A DNA stretch of 64,000 bases from Muricoccus pecuniae (GTDB taxonomy: Bacteria; Pseudomonadota; Alphaproteobacteria; Acetobacterales; Acetobacteraceae), in contig NZ_JACIJD010000019.1 in the NCBI RefSeq assembly GCF_014199205.1, positions 1-64,000 on the forward strand. The letters are read 5' to 3'. The position numbers were made by a program, and so were the translations under genes. Shown piece after piece: positions 21,899-31,437 of the stretch. The notes under the pieces are model-generated. The model saw only the letters and a list, made by a program, of their open reading frames with translations. It had not been told where the DNA came from and did not search any database. Numbering within the stretch: the first letter of the stretch is position 1; every line of letters starts with the position of its first letter.

Positions 21899-23671
21899 TC
21901 AGGCCCGCGCCGCGTCCTGCACATGGAGGGAGGTGGAGACCTCGCCGTTCCAGCTCTCGGCGCGCAGCGTGCCGCAGAGATGCAGCGGCGTGCCCCGCGC
22001 GCCCAGCAGCAGCTCGGCCAGCGGGCCGTCCTTGGCGCGGAAGCACACGGCCTTCAGCCGCCCGCCCCCCTCCCCTTCCAGGAAGAGCCGGATGGTCGCC
22101 CCCTCCTTCCCCACCCGGTCGGCGCGCGCGACGCGCGCGTGGCGGATGGCGAAGACGGGCTCCTCGTTCCCCGTGCCGAAAGGCGCCAGCCGGCCGACCT
22201 GCCCGGCCAGCGCCGTGTTCGCCGCGGCGACGGAGAGCGTGCCCTCCACCACCAGCGCGGCGGCGCCGGGGAGGTCGGCGGCGGCGGCCAGGCGCTCGTT
22301 CAGGAAGGCGTGGACCTCGGCCTGCCGCTCGGCCCGGAAGCTGAAGCCGGCCGCCATGGCGTGCCCGCCCCCGGTCACCAGCAGCCCCGCCTGGCGGGCC
22401 GCGATGATGGCGGAGCCCAGGTCCAGCCCGGGGACCGAGCGGCCGGATCCCTTGGCCATGCCGTCCGACACGCCCGCCACCAGCGCCGGGCGGTTGAACT
22501 TCTCCTTCACCCGGCCGGCGACGATGCCGACCACGCCGGGGTGCCAGCCCTCGCCGAGGATCAGGAGGACGGGGTCGCCCGCGGCCACCCCTCTCTCGGC
22601 CATGCTCAGCGCCGTACCCATCACCTCCGCCTCCACCTCCTGGCGGCGGCGGTTGGTGGTGTCGAGCCGCTCAGCGATGGCGCGTGCCTCCAGCGGGTCG
22701 GCCTCCAGCAGCAGGCGGAGGGCGAGGTCGCTCTCCCCGATCCGGCCGGAGGCGTTCAGGCGCGGGCCGAGGCCGAAGCCGAGGGAGTGGGAGGAGGGCA
22801 CGTCCTTCACCCCCGCCACATCCAGCAGCGCGGCGATGCCGGGCCGCCCGCGCCGGGCCATGACCCGCAGCCCCTGGGAGACGAGGGCGCGGTTGAGGCC
22901 GGTGAGCGGCATCACGTCGCAGACGGTGGCCGTGGCGACGAGGTCGAGAAGGTCGAGCAGCGGCGGCTCGGCCCGCCCCTCGAAGAAGCCCGTCTTGCGA
23001 AGCACGCGGTGCAGCGCCACGGCGGCCATGAAGCACACCGCGGCGGCACAGAGGGTCCGCAGGCCGGAGTCGCAGTCCAGCCGGTTCGGGTTGACGGTGG
23101 CGAGGATGGCGGGCGGCGGCCCCTCGGCCTTGTGGTGGTCGAGCACGACCACATCCGCCCGGCCGCGCGCCGCCTCCAGCGCCGCATGGGCGGAGATGCC
23201 GCAATCGACGCAGACGATGAGTCCGGCGCCCGCATCGCAGAGCGCGGCGATGGCGGGGGCGTTGGGGCCGTAGCCCTCCTTGATGCGGTCGGGCACGTAA
23301 TGCGTGGCGGGCACGCCGAGGTCGCGCAGCACGCGCAGCATCAGCGCGCCGGCGCAGGCACCGTCCGCGTCATAGTCGGCGAAGACGACGACCGGCTCGC
23401 CCGCGCGCACGGCGCGGGCCAGGCGCTCGGCCGCGAGGTCCATGTCGCGCAGGCAGGAGGGGTCGGGCATCAGGGCGCGGAGCCGCGGTTCCAGGAAGTC
23501 CGCCGCCGCCTCCACCCCGATGCCGCGCGCGGCGAGGAGCCGCCCGACGATCTCCGGCACCTCCAGGCGCTGCGCGATGGCCAGCGCCGTGCGATCGTCC
23601 GCACCGCGCCAGACCCAGCGCCGGCCCGTCGCGCTGCGCTCGACGCCGAGGACGGCGCCGGGCGCCTCCAT
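21899..23671 (-). CDS. recJ: Single-stranded-DNA exonuclease RecJ
   Basis: 590 residues. Degrades single-stranded DNA 5' to 3' in recombination and mismatch repair. The DHH phosphoesterase motifs are present: FADYDADG, the Asp in VCVDCGIS, and VLDHHK, then HSLGFGLGPRLNASGR and the DHHA1 motif VTGGGHAMAAGF. ATG 23671 has GAGGGA upstream; a TTG at 23689 would overlap glpX. Last gene of the aminotransferase-hom-glpX-recJ operon. Confidence 0.95.
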   Translation of the reverse strand: MEAPGAVLGVERSATGRRWVWRGADDRTALAIAQRLEVPEIVGRLLAARGIGVEAAADFLEPRLRALMPDPSCLRDMDLAAERLARAVRAGEPVVVFADYDADGACAGALMLRVLRDLGVPATHYVPDRIKEGYGPNAPAIAALCDAGAGLIVCVDCGISAHAALEAARGRADVVVLDHHKAEGPPPAILATVNPNRLDCDSGLRTLCAAAVCFMAAVALHRVLRKTGFFEGRAEPPLLDLLDLVATATVCDVMPLTGLNRALVSQGLRVMARRGRPGIAALLDVAGVKDVPSSHSLGFGLGPRLNASGRIGESDLALRLLLEADPLEARAIAERLDTTNRRRQEVEAEVMGTALSMAERGVAAGDPVLLILGEGWHPGVVGIVAGRVKEKFNRPALVAGVSDGMAKGSGRSVPGLDLGSAIIAARQAGLLVTGGGHAMAAGFSFRAERQAEVHAFLNERLAAAADLPGAAALVVEGTLSVAAANTALAGQVGRLAPFGTGNEEPVFAIRHARVARADRVGKEGATIRLFLEGEGGGRLKAVCFRAKDGPLAELLLGARGTPLHLCGTLRAESWNGEVSTSLHVQDAARA

Positions 23672-23681
23672 GAGGCTTCCC

Positions 23682-24680
23682 TCAGGCAATGAAGGTATTC
23701 GGCTTGATGGTGAAGTTGTGGTGCCCCTCGATGTAGCGCACCGTACCGGTCTTGCTGCGCATGACGATCGAGTGGGTGGTGGCGCCGGTCGCCGTGCGGC
23801 GCACGCCGCGCAGCATGGCGCCGGTGGTCACGCCGGTGGCGGAGAACATCACGTCGCCCCGCGCCATGTCCTCCACGTTGAAGATGCGGTCGGGATCGGC
23901 GATGCCCATGGACTTCGCGCGCTCGCGCTGGGACTCGTCCTCGTAGATCAGCCGGCCCTGCATCTGGCCGCCGATGCAGCGCAGCGCGGCCGCGGCCAGC
24001 ACGCCCTCGGGCGCGCCGCCCCAGCCGAGATACATGTCCACCCCCGCCTCCTCCTGGGAGCAGGCGACGACGCCCGCGACGTCGCCGTCGGGGATCAGCA
24101 TGATGCGCGCCCCGGCCTCGCGGCAGGCGCGGATGATGTCCTTGTGGCGGTCGCGGTCCAGCGTGCAGACGACGAGGTCGCCGATCTCCGTCTTCTTCGC
24201 GCGGGCCAGCTCGCGCAGGTTCTCCTGCGGGGTGGCGTCGATATGCACGACGCCCTCGGGCAGGCCCGGGCCGACCGCGATCTTGTCCATGTAGATGTCG
24301 GGCGCGTGCAGGAAGCCGCCCTTCTCCGCCACGGCCAGGGTCGCGATCGCGTTCGGCATGCCGCGTGCGCAAATCGAGGTGCCCTCCAGCGGGTCCACCG
24401 CGATGTCCACCTCGGGGCCGCCCGCGCCGACCTTCTCGCCGATGTAGAGCATCGGCGCCTCGTCCATCTCGCCCTCGCCGATCACCACGGTGCCGGTGAT
24501 GGCGACGCTGTCGAAGGCGCGGCGCATCGCGTCCACCGCGGCGCCGTCCGCGCTGTTCTTGTCCCCGCGCCCGATCCAGCGGGAGGAGGCGAGCGCCGCC
24601 GCCTCCGTCACGCGCACCAGCTCCATGGCCAGGTTGCGGTCGCTCTGCAGCGGCAGGCTGGGATTGATGGCGTTGGTCAT
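23682..24680 (-). CDS. glpX: Class II fructose-1,6-bisphosphatase
   Basis: 332 residues. Hydrolyses fructose-1,6-bisphosphate in gluconeogenesis. Motifs IGEGEMDEAPML, VDPLEGT (metal site), GAPEGVLAAAA and GVTTGAMLRGV are those of the GlpX family, at full length. Its start overlaps the stop of hom by four bases (ATGA), so translation is coupled. Confidence 0.95.
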   Translation of the reverse strand: MTNAINPSLPLQSDRNLAMELVRVTEAAALASSRWIGRGDKNSADGAAVDAMRRAFDSVAITGTVVIGEGEMDEAPMLYIGEKVGAGGPEVDIAVDPLEGTSICARGMPNAIATLAVAEKGGFLHAPDIYMDKIAVGPGLPEGVVHIDATPQENLRELARAKKTEIGDLVVCTLDRDRHKDIIRACREAGARIMLIPDGDVAGVVACSQEEAGVDMYLGWGGAPEGVLAAAALRCIGGQMQGRLIYEDESQRERAKSMGIADPDRIFNVEDMARGDVMFSATGVTTGAMLRGVRRTATGATTHSIVMRSKTGTVRYIEGHHNFTIKPNTFIA

Positions 24681-25963
24681 GGGGTCTCGATCCGGATGAG
24701 GGCGGGGGGTTCAAGCACGGCGTCGAGCGCCGCGATCCGCGCGATGGCCTCGCGCATCGCGACCTCGCGCGATTCATGGGTGGTGAGGACGACGGGCACC
24801 GCCTCCCCCGGCGCGCGGCCGCGCTGGAGCATGGATTCGAGGCTGATCCCGGCATCGCGCAGCGCGCCCGTCACGTCAGCGATCACGCCGGGGCGATCCA
24901 CCACCATCAGGCGGAGGTAATAGGCGCCGCTGTGCCGCTCCATGCCGACCGAGGGCAGGGCGGAGAAGGACTCCGCGCCCCAGACGGGGGTGTGGCGCCC
25001 GCGCGCGATGTCGATGAGGTCGGACACCACGGCCGAGGCCGTCGGCCCGGCACCCGCGCCGCGCCCGACGAGCACGACGCGGCCGACATGGTCGCCCTCC
25101 GCCACCACGGCGTTGAACACGCCGTCCACGGTCGCGATAGGATGGGCGACGGGCACCATGCAGGGATGCACCCGTGTCTCCACCCCGGCCTCGGAGCAGG
25201 AGGCGATGCCGAGCAGCTTGATGCGGTAGCCCAGCTCCTCCGCCAGCCTGATATCGAGCGCGGAGACGGCGCGGATGCCCTCCACATGCACGGCATCGAA
25301 ATCCACCGGGCGGCCGAAGGCGAGCGCGGCGAGGATGGCGAGCTTGTGCGCGGCGTCGATCCCGTCCACGTCGAAGGTCGGGTCGGCCTCGGCATAGCCG
25401 AGCTTCTGCGCCTCGCTCAGCGCCTCGGCGAACTCCCGCCCGCGCTCGCGCATCTGGGTCAGGATGTAGTTGCAAGTGCCGTTGAGGATGCCGGTCACGC
25501 GCGTGATGCGGTTGCCGGCCAGCCCCTCGCGGATGGCCTTGATGGCGGGTATGCCGCCGGCCACCGCCGCCTCGAAGGCGAGCGGCGCGTTCGACCGCGC
25601 GGCCAGTTCGGCGAGCTCGGCGCCGTGGATGGCCAGCAGCGCCTTGTTGGCGGTGACCACGGGCTTGCCGGCGGCCAGCGCCGCCTGCATCAGCGCGCGC
25701 GCCGGCCCCTCGCTACCGCCGATGGTTTCCACCACCACGTCGATACCGGGGTCGTTGGCCAGCGCCACGGGGTCGTCATACCAGCGCAGCCCGTCGAGGG
25801 AGATGCCGCGGTCGCGCGTGCGGTCGCGCGAGGAGACGGCGGTGACGGCGATGCGGCGCCCGGCGCGGGCTCCCACGATCTCCGCGTTCTGGCGCAGCAG
25901 GCCGAGCACGCCCGCCCCCACCGTGCCGAGGCCGGCGACGCCGACAGCAAGAGGACGGGTCAT
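24677..25963 (-). CDS. hom: Homoserine dehydrogenase
   Basis: 428 residues. Reduces aspartate semialdehyde to homoserine for threonine and methionine synthesis. N-terminal Rossmann motif GVAGLGTVGAGV, catalytic-region GILNGTCNYI, and AEADPTFDVDGIDAAHKL. A C-terminal ACT domain (LMVVDRPGVIADVTGAL, residues about 350-425) suggests feedback control by an amino acid, usually threonine. Overlaps the aminotransferase stop by four bases. Confidence 0.96.
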   Translation of the reverse strand: MTRPLAVGVAGLGTVGAGVLGLLRQNAEIVGARAGRRIAVTAVSSRDRTRDRGISLDGLRWYDDPVALANDPGIDVVVETIGGSEGPARALMQAALAAGKPVVTANKALLAIHGAELAELAARSNAPLAFEAAVAGGIPAIKAIREGLAGNRITRVTGILNGTCNYILTQMRERGREFAEALSEAQKLGYAEADPTFDVDGIDAAHKLAILAALAFGRPVDFDAVHVEGIRAVSALDIRLAEELGYRIKLLGIASCSEAGVETRVHPCMVPVAHPIATVDGVFNAVVAEGDHVGRVVLVGRGAGAGPTASAVVSDLIDIARGRHTPVWGAESFSALPSVGMERHSGAYYLRLMVVDRPGVIADVTGALRDAGISLESMLQRGRAPGEAVPVVLTTHESREVAMREAIARIAALDAVLEPPALIRIETP

Positions 25964-27189
25964 GCGCGGACGGCGTCCACTTTCGGCTGCTCCTCGATGG
26001 CGGGCGCGGCATTGTCTCCCTGGAGGAAGGTCTTGATGCCGCGCAGCGCCTGGCGAATGCGGTGCGTGTTCTCGACGAGGGCGATGCGGACATGGTCGTC
26101 CCCGTGCTCGCCGAAGCCGATGCCGGGCGCCACCGCCACCTTCGCGCGGGCCAGCAGCAGCTTGGAGAACTCGACGCTGCCGAGATGGCGGAAGCGCTCG
26201 GGGATCGGCGCCCAGATGAACATGGAGGCCTCGGGCGAGGGGACGTCCCAGCCCGCGCCGCGCAGCCCTTTCACCAGCACGTCGCGGCGGTCCTTGTAGA
26301 GGGCACGCATCTCCGCGATGCAGTCCTGCGGCCCGTTCAGCGCGGCGGTGGCCGCGACCTGGATTGGGGTGAAGGCGCCGTAGTCGAGATAGGACTTCAC
26401 CCGCGTCAGCGCCGCGATCAGCTTCGGGTTGCCCACCGCGAAGCCCATGCGCCAGCCCGGCATGTTGTAGGTCTTGGACATGGAGGTGAACTCCACCGTC
26501 ACCTCCTTCGCGCCCTCGACCTCCAGCACGGAGGGGGGCGGCGTGGTGCCGTAGTAGAGCTCGGCATAGGCGAGGTCGGAGAGGATGTAGATCTCGTGGC
26601 GGCGGCAGAAGGCCACGAGCTCGCGGTAGAACTCGATGCCCGCGACCAGCGCCGTCGGGTTCGAGGGGAAGTTGACGATCACCGCCGTGGGCTTGGGCAC
26701 GGAGTGGCGCACCGCGCGGTCGATCGCGCGCAGCATGTCGTCATCCGGCGTGTAGGGAATGCTCCGCACGCTCGCACCGGCGATGAGGAAGCCGAACTGG
26801 TGGATGGGATAGGAGGGGTTGGGCACGAGGATCGTGTCACCCGGCGAGGCGATGGCCTGGGCGAGGTTCGCCAGCCCCTCCTTCGAGCCCAGCGTCGCGA
26901 TCACCTCCGTTTCCGGGTCGAGCTTCACCCCGAAGCGGCGGGCGTAGTAGTTCGCGTGGGCCCGGCGCAGGCCGGGGATGCCCTTGGAGGCGGAGTAGCG
27001 GTGCGTGCGGGGGTCCTGCACCGCCTCGACCAGCTTGGCCACGATATGCGGCGGCGTCGGGCTGTCCGGGTTGCCCATGCCGAGATCGACCACGTCCTCT
27101 GCGGCCGCGCGCGCCTTGGCCTTGGCGGCGTTGACCTCCGCGAAGACATAGGGCGGGAGGCGGCGGATGCGGTGGAACTCTTCGGTCAT
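25960..27189 (-). CDS. PLP-dependent aminotransferase (AlaC / LL-DAP aminotransferase type)
   Basis: 409 residues, fold type I. Motifs include DLGMGNPDSPTP, NPSYPIHQFG, NFPSNPT, SDLAYAELYY and SMSKTYNMPGWRMGF with the PLP-binding Lys. Homologues are annotated both as glutamate-pyruvate aminotransferase AlaC and as LL-diaminopimelate aminotransferase; sequence alone does not separate them. The linkage to hom favours a role in aspartate-family or alanine metabolism. First gene of the operon, with promoter space at 27190-27235. Confidence 0.9.
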   Translation of the reverse strand: MTEEFHRIRRLPPYVFAEVNAAKAKARAAAEDVVDLGMGNPDSPTPPHIVAKLVEAVQDPRTHRYSASKGIPGLRRAHANYYARRFGVKLDPETEVIATLGSKEGLANLAQAIASPGDTILVPNPSYPIHQFGFLIAGASVRSIPYTPDDDMLRAIDRAVRHSVPKPTAVIVNFPSNPTALVAGIEFYRELVAFCRRHEIYILSDLAYAELYYGTTPPPSVLEVEGAKEVTVEFTSMSKTYNMPGWRMGFAVGNPKLIAALTRVKSYLDYGAFTPIQVAATAALNGPQDCIAEMRALYKDRRDVLVKGLRGAGWDVPSPEASMFIWAPIPERFRHLGSVEFSKLLLARAKVAVAPGIGFGEHGDDHVRIALVENTHRIRQALRGIKTFLQGDNAAPAIEEQPKVDAVRA

Positions 27190-27235
27190 GGTCCGGGTGC
27201 TCGGCGTTATCTGCGTGACAGGATAGCGGCGGCGG

Positions 27236-27835
27236 TCAGAGGCCGCGAGGCGCGATCGGCGGAAAGCTGGGCGGCGCGGCGAGATCGGGCGGCGCGGGCA
27301 CGCTCATCTCGGGCGGCGGGGCGGCCGGGGCGCTCTCCCCGATGGTCGGCGCCTCCGTACCGGGCACAAGCAGCGTCGCGGGGCCGGTGCCCACGGGTGG
27401 GGCGGTGGCCAGGCGCGGCGGCGCGGGCGGGGCGGCAGGCACGGCGGCCAGCCCCTCGGTCGCCGGGCGCTCGGGGACCGGGGCGCCGGGGCGGGGCGGG
27501 GCGGCCGAGGCCGCGCGGTTGGCCGCGAGCAGGGCGGATAGGTCAGCCCGCGCGCTGGCCGGCCCCCGGTCAGGCCGCTGCGGCACGCTGCCGAGATTCG
27601 GGCTGTCGCGGTCCATCCCCGGGGGGAGGGGGCGCCCCTCCAGCGCCTTGCCCGAGATCTGGCGGTAGAACTCGAAGGGCCCCTCACCCGGCGAGCCGAC
27701 ACAGCCGCCCAGCGCCAACGGGGCGAGAATGGCGACCATCAACCGGGGGTGGCGTCCTTGCTTCGCCCTCCCGCGGTCCCTAGCTTTCTCGTACCGGACG
27801 AAATCGGGCCGGGACGGCACCGCCTGCTCTCGCAT
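27236..27835 (-). CDS. Hypothetical Pro/Ala-rich lipoprotein
   Basis: 199 residues from ATG 27835, which has GGAGAGGAG seven bases upstream. Alternative ATG 27739 gives a 167-residue form with a short leader. The hydrophobic stretch MVAILAPLALGGC ends in a lipobox Cys. Mature start GSPGEGPFEFYRQISG, then a long low-complexity Pro/Ala segment. Divergent from phaC. Probably an envelope lipoprotein; function unknown. Confidence 0.6.
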   Translation of the reverse strand: MREQAVPSRPDFVRYEKARDRGRAKQGRHPRLMVAILAPLALGGCVGSPGEGPFEFYRQISGKALEGRPLPPGMDRDSPNLGSVPQRPDRGPASARADLSALLAANRAASAAPPRPGAPVPERPATEGLAAVPAAPPAPPRLATAPPVGTGPATLLVPGTEAPTIGESAPAAPPPEMSVPAPPDLAAPPSFPPIAPRGL

Positions 27836-27942
27836 CGCACGCTCCTCTCCGGAGGGGTTTGCCGCAGAATGGCGAGCGGCGATAGCCGGTGAAGAGGCCG
27901 GGAGCGCCGGCCCGCGGGCGGCCTTCAGGGAGAGAGCGCGGA

Positions 27943-30186
27943 ATGAGCGAGAAACGGAGAGGCGGCCGCAGCCCGGCAGAGGTGGCCCAGGCCGGGGCGG
28001 CGGCCCTTGGGGGCCCCTCGGAAGGCAGCCCGCCGGCCCCCCGCAAGCCGAGGGGCAAGGCCCGGCCGCTCGCCGCCCACGCGGCCCCGCTGGAGCAGGC
28101 AGCGCCGATGGTCCGCGCCCAGCCGCCCGGCCGGAAGCCGCGCGCGGCGGAGCCCGCGGTCTCGCAGTTCGCCATGGCCATCGCCGCTTCCTCCCCCGCC
28201 CCGGACCACGCGCCGGAAGCGCCGCCGCCCCCCGCTCCCGTGCGGGAGCAGCCGGCGCCTGCCCCCGTGGCGGCCGCGCCGGTGCCCGTGCCGCCCCCCT
28301 CCCCCGCCGCGCCCAAGGCCTCCCCGCCCGAGGCTGGAGCCGCCGCCGCGCCGCGCGCCGCATCGCCCTCCCCTCCCGCGCCCGTCGCCACCGCCGCCGA
28401 GCCTGCCTTCCGCCTGCCCGACCCGAACCTCGTCAGCCGCACCATGGCGGACGTGGCCGAGCGCGGGCAGCGCATCGTGGCCGAGTTCCTCCGCCGCCAG
28501 GGCAAGGCGGACGCGCCGCCCAACCCGGACCCGCTGAATATCGGCGGCGCCTTCCTGGAGATGACGACGCGGCTGATGGCCAATCCCGCGCGGCTGATGC
28601 AGGCGCAGATCGGCTTCTGGCAGGACTATCTCACGCTCTGGCAGAACACGGCGCGCCGCATGATGGGCGGCCAGCCCGAGCCCGTGATCGCCGAGCGCCG
28701 CGGCGACAAGCGCTTCAAGGACGATGCCTGGCGCGAGAACGAGGTCTTCGACTTCATCAAGCAGTCCTACCTCCTCTCCTCCCGCTACTTCACCAACGTG
28801 GTGCACGGGGCGGAGGGGCTGACACCGAAGACGGCGCAGAAGGTGGACTTCTATACCCGCCAGTTCGTGGACGCGATGAGCCCGACCAACTTCTGGCTCA
28901 CCAATCCCGAGGTGCTGCGCAAGACCGCCGAGACGGGCGGCGAGAACCTGCTGAAGGGCCTGTCCAACCTGCTCGCCGATCTCGAGCGCGGCCACGGCAA
29001 GCTGCGCATCCACATGACGGACGAGAGCAAGTTCACCATCGGGGAGAACATCGCCGTCACCCCGGGCAAGGTGGTCTACCGCAACGCGCTGATGGAGCTG
29101 ATCCAGTACAGCCCGACGACGGAGACGGCGCTGAAGCGCCCGCTGCTGATCCTGCCGCCCTGGATCAACAAGTTCTACATCCTCGACCTCCGCCCGAAGA
29201 ACTCCTTCGTGCGCTGGGCCGTCTCCCAGGGACACACGGTCTTCGTCTGCTCCTGGGTGAACCCGGACGAGACGCTGGCCGAGATGGGCTTCGACGACTA
29301 CATGCGCCTCGGCCCCTACGAAGCGCTGGAGGCCATCGAGAAGGCGACCGGCGAGCGTCAGGTGAACGCCATCGGCTACTGTCTCGGCGGCACGCTGCTG
29401 GCCTCCACCCTCGCGCATATGGCCAGGCGGGGCGACGACCGCATCGCCTCGGCCACCTTCTTCACGACCATGCTCGACTTTGAGGAGGCGGGCGAGCTGG
29501 GCGTCTTCATCGACGAGGAGCAGCTCCAGGCGCTGGAGCTGAAGATGAGCCAGCGCGGCTTCCTCGAGGGGTCCGAGATGGCGGACACCTTCAACATGCT
29601 GCGCGCCAACGACCTCATCTGGTCCTTCGTCGTGCAGAACTACCTGCTCGGCCAGGAGCCCTTTCCCTTCGACCTGCTGTTCTGGAACGGCGATTCCACG
29701 CGCATGCCGGCGAAGATGCACAGCTTCTATCTCCGCCGGATGTACCAGCAGAACGACCTCGTGAAGCCCGGCGCCGTGGTGCTGGACGGCGAGGCGCTGG
29801 ACCTCCGCGACATCAAGCTGCCGACCTACATCCTCGCTACGCGCGAGGACCACATCGCGCCGTGGAAGAGCAGCTACCGCGCGACCCAGATCTTCTCCGG
29901 CCCCGTGCGCTTCGTCCTCGCGGCCTCGGGCCATATCGCGGGGGTGGTGAACCCGCCGGACAGCGGGAAGTACAGCCACTGGGTCGCGACGGTGGACGCG
30001 CCGACAGACCCTGCCGCCTGGTTCGAGCAGGCGACCGAGTTCGCCGGCTCCTGGTGGCCGGACTGGCAGCGCTGGATCACGGCGCAGGACCGCAGCACCG
30101 TGCCCGCGCGCGTGCCCGGCGCCGGCGGCCTGCCCGCGCTGGAGGACGCGCCCGGCAGCTACGTCAAGGTGATGGCCGGGGACTGA
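27943..30186 (+). CDS. phaC: Polyhydroxyalkanoate synthase, class I, with long N-terminal extension
   Basis: 747 residues against about 590 in typical class I enzymes. Polymerises hydroxyacyl-CoA into PHA granules. The lipase-like box GYCLGG places catalytic Cys480; Asp636 (REDHIAP) and His664 (SGHIAG) complete the triad. The extra 150 residues at the N-terminus are Pro/Ala-rich and low-complexity, a probable disordered region that might act at the granule surface. Start ATG 27943 has AGGGAGAGAG upstream. Confidence 0.93.
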   Translation: MSEKRRGGRSPAEVAQAGAAALGGPSEGSPPAPRKPRGKARPLAAHAAPLEQAAPMVRAQPPGRKPRAAEPAVSQFAMAIAASSPAPDHAPEAPPPPAPVREQPAPAPVAAAPVPVPPPSPAAPKASPPEAGAAAAPRAASPSPPAPVATAAEPAFRLPDPNLVSRTMADVAERGQRIVAEFLRRQGKADAPPNPDPLNIGGAFLEMTTRLMANPARLMQAQIGFWQDYLTLWQNTARRMMGGQPEPVIAERRGDKRFKDDAWRENEVFDFIKQSYLLSSRYFTNVVHGAEGLTPKTAQKVDFYTRQFVDAMSPTNFWLTNPEVLRKTAETGGENLLKGLSNLLADLERGHGKLRIHMTDESKFTIGENIAVTPGKVVYRNALMELIQYSPTTETALKRPLLILPPWINKFYILDLRPKNSFVRWAVSQGHTVFVCSWVNPDETLAEMGFDDYMRLGPYEALEAIEKATGERQVNAIGYCLGGTLLASTLAHMARRGDDRIASATFFTTMLDFEEAGELGVFIDEEQLQALELKMSQRGFLEGSEMADTFNMLRANDLIWSFVVQNYLLGQEPFPFDLLFWNGDSTRMPAKMHSFYLRRMYQQNDLVKPGAVVLDGEALDLRDIKLPTYILATREDHIAPWKSSYRATQIFSGPVRFVLAASGHIAGVVNPPDSGKYSHWVATVDAPTDPAAWFEQATEFAGSWWPDWQRWITAQDRSTVPARVPGAGGLPALEDAPGSYVKVMAGD

Positions 30187-30198
30187 GCCCCGGCCGCC

Positions 30199-30831
30199 CT
30201 AGATCCCGAAGGGCAGCGAGCCGCGCCCGCCCCGCTCGGGCGGGATCGGCGTGCCGAAGTCGGCGGCCCAGCCATTCGTCTCGTCGAGCGCGCGCACGCG
30301 GTCGGCCAGGGCGCCGGACGCGATCTCGCCCTGGGGCAGCGGCCCGGGATCCGCGAGGCGGGCGAGCACCGCCTCCCCTCCCCGGGGAAACAGGGCGCGG
30401 GGGAAGGAGGCCGCGGCGAGGCTGCGATTGCCCGCGGAAAGGGCGCGGTAGGCGGAGGCCAGGGCGGCGATCATGCGCGGGGAGGCCGCGAGCGGGTCCG
30501 CGCCCAGCGCGCCCCGCATCTCGTCGCGGGCGAGGCCGATCCCGGCCCGCGCATCCCCCGGCACGGGCGCCCAGCGCGGGTTGGACACCAGCTCCACCGC
30601 CAGCCACTCCAGCAGTGCGGCGGCCCGCGCGACACGGGCGGGGTCGCCGGGTATGCCGCCATTCGCGCCCCGCAGGTCCTGGGCGAGCGCGGCGATGGCG
30701 GCGCGCCCGGGATCGACGCCCGGCGGCAGCAGGCCGGGCGGGGCAGGCTGGGGCAGGTTCGGCCGGCTCAGCTCGGCGCAGGCGGCGAGCGGCAGCAGGG
30801 CGGAGAGGAGGAGGGCGCGGCGGCGCGTCAT
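30199..30831 (-). CDS. Lipoprotein, paralogue of 30878-31423
   Basis: 210 residues from ATG 30831 (an in-frame ATG at 30849 is possible). Leader MTRRRALLLSALLPLAAC ends in a lipobox Cys. The body shares with its neighbour the pattern LEWLAVEL...PRW...GIGLARDEMRGALG...RMIAALASAYRAL...LF...RL. The family is not recognised, but the two genes clearly arose by duplication. Convergent with phaC; the stops are 12 bp apart. Confidence 0.7.
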   Translation of the reverse strand: MTRRRALLLSALLPLAACAELSRPNLPQPAPPGLLPPGVDPGRAAIAALAQDLRGANGGIPGDPARVARAAALLEWLAVELVSNPRWAPVPGDARAGIGLARDEMRGALGADPLAASPRMIAALASAYRALSAGNRSLAAASFPRALFPRGGEAVLARLADPGPLPQGEIASGALADRVRALDETNGWAADFGTPIPPERGGRGSLPFGI

Positions 30832-30877
30832 CGCGGATTCCGGTAGCATGGGGACGCACCATGCCGCGCGCGCCGCC

Positions 30878-31423
30878 TCACGGGAACTCGCGATCCTCGT
30901 CGCGCCCGAACTCGAGGTCCGCCTGCGCCTTCCGTGTCGCGAGATTGGCCTGGGGAAGGTAGGGCATGCTCGACAGGCGGTCGATGATGTCCGGCGCGAA
31001 GAGGGACGGCGGAAGGGCCGCGGCCGCGGCGGCGCGGTCACCCCGCGCGAGGGCCGGGGCAGCCGCCTCCATCGCAGCGATCACGGCCGGGGGCGGAGCG
31101 TCCCCGGCGATACCCAGCGCCCGCCGTACCTCCCAGCGGGCGGCGCTGAGGGCCGGCGGGGTGATGGTGCTGAAGGTGAAGAAGCTGCGGTCGGCCCCGA
31201 CCGCGACCGTCTCCCATTCCAGCCGGCTGACGGCGACCGCGGCCAGGTCCGGTCGGCCGGCTAGGGCGGAGGGGGAGGAGAAGGCCTCGGCCGCCCCCTG
31301 GATCGCGTTGTAGCCGGGCGCGCGGTTGCCCAGCCCGGCCAGCGGCGGCACGGGCAGCGCCTCCGTCGCCGGCACGGAGCAGCCGGCGAGGGCCAGGAGA
31401 AGGGCGGCGGGGGCGGCGCGCAT
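30878..31423 (-). CDS. Lipoprotein, paralogue of 30199-30831
   Basis: 181 residues. Leader ending LALAGC, lipidation expected. Contains ALAGRPDLAAVAVSRLEWETVAV, ARWEVRRALGIAG and VIAAMEAAAPALARG, aligned with the neighbouring lipoprotein. Pairing, matching orientation and 46-bp spacing suggest one operon and a shared envelope role, not determinable further here. Confidence 0.7.
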   Translation of the reverse strand: MRAAPAALLLALAGCSVPATEALPVPPLAGLGNRAPGYNAIQGAAEAFSSPSALAGRPDLAAVAVSRLEWETVAVGADRSFFTFSTITPPALSAARWEVRRALGIAGDAPPPAVIAAMEAAAPALARGDRAAAAAALPPSLFAPDIIDRLSSMPYLPQANLATRKAQADLEFGRDEDREFP

Positions 31424-31437
31424 GGGGGGGCGTGCTC

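Noticed and set aside
27925-29979. 684-codon minus-strand frame opposite phaC
   Set aside because: Low-complexity Arg/Gly/His composition typical of antisense frames; phaC shows all catalytic motifs.
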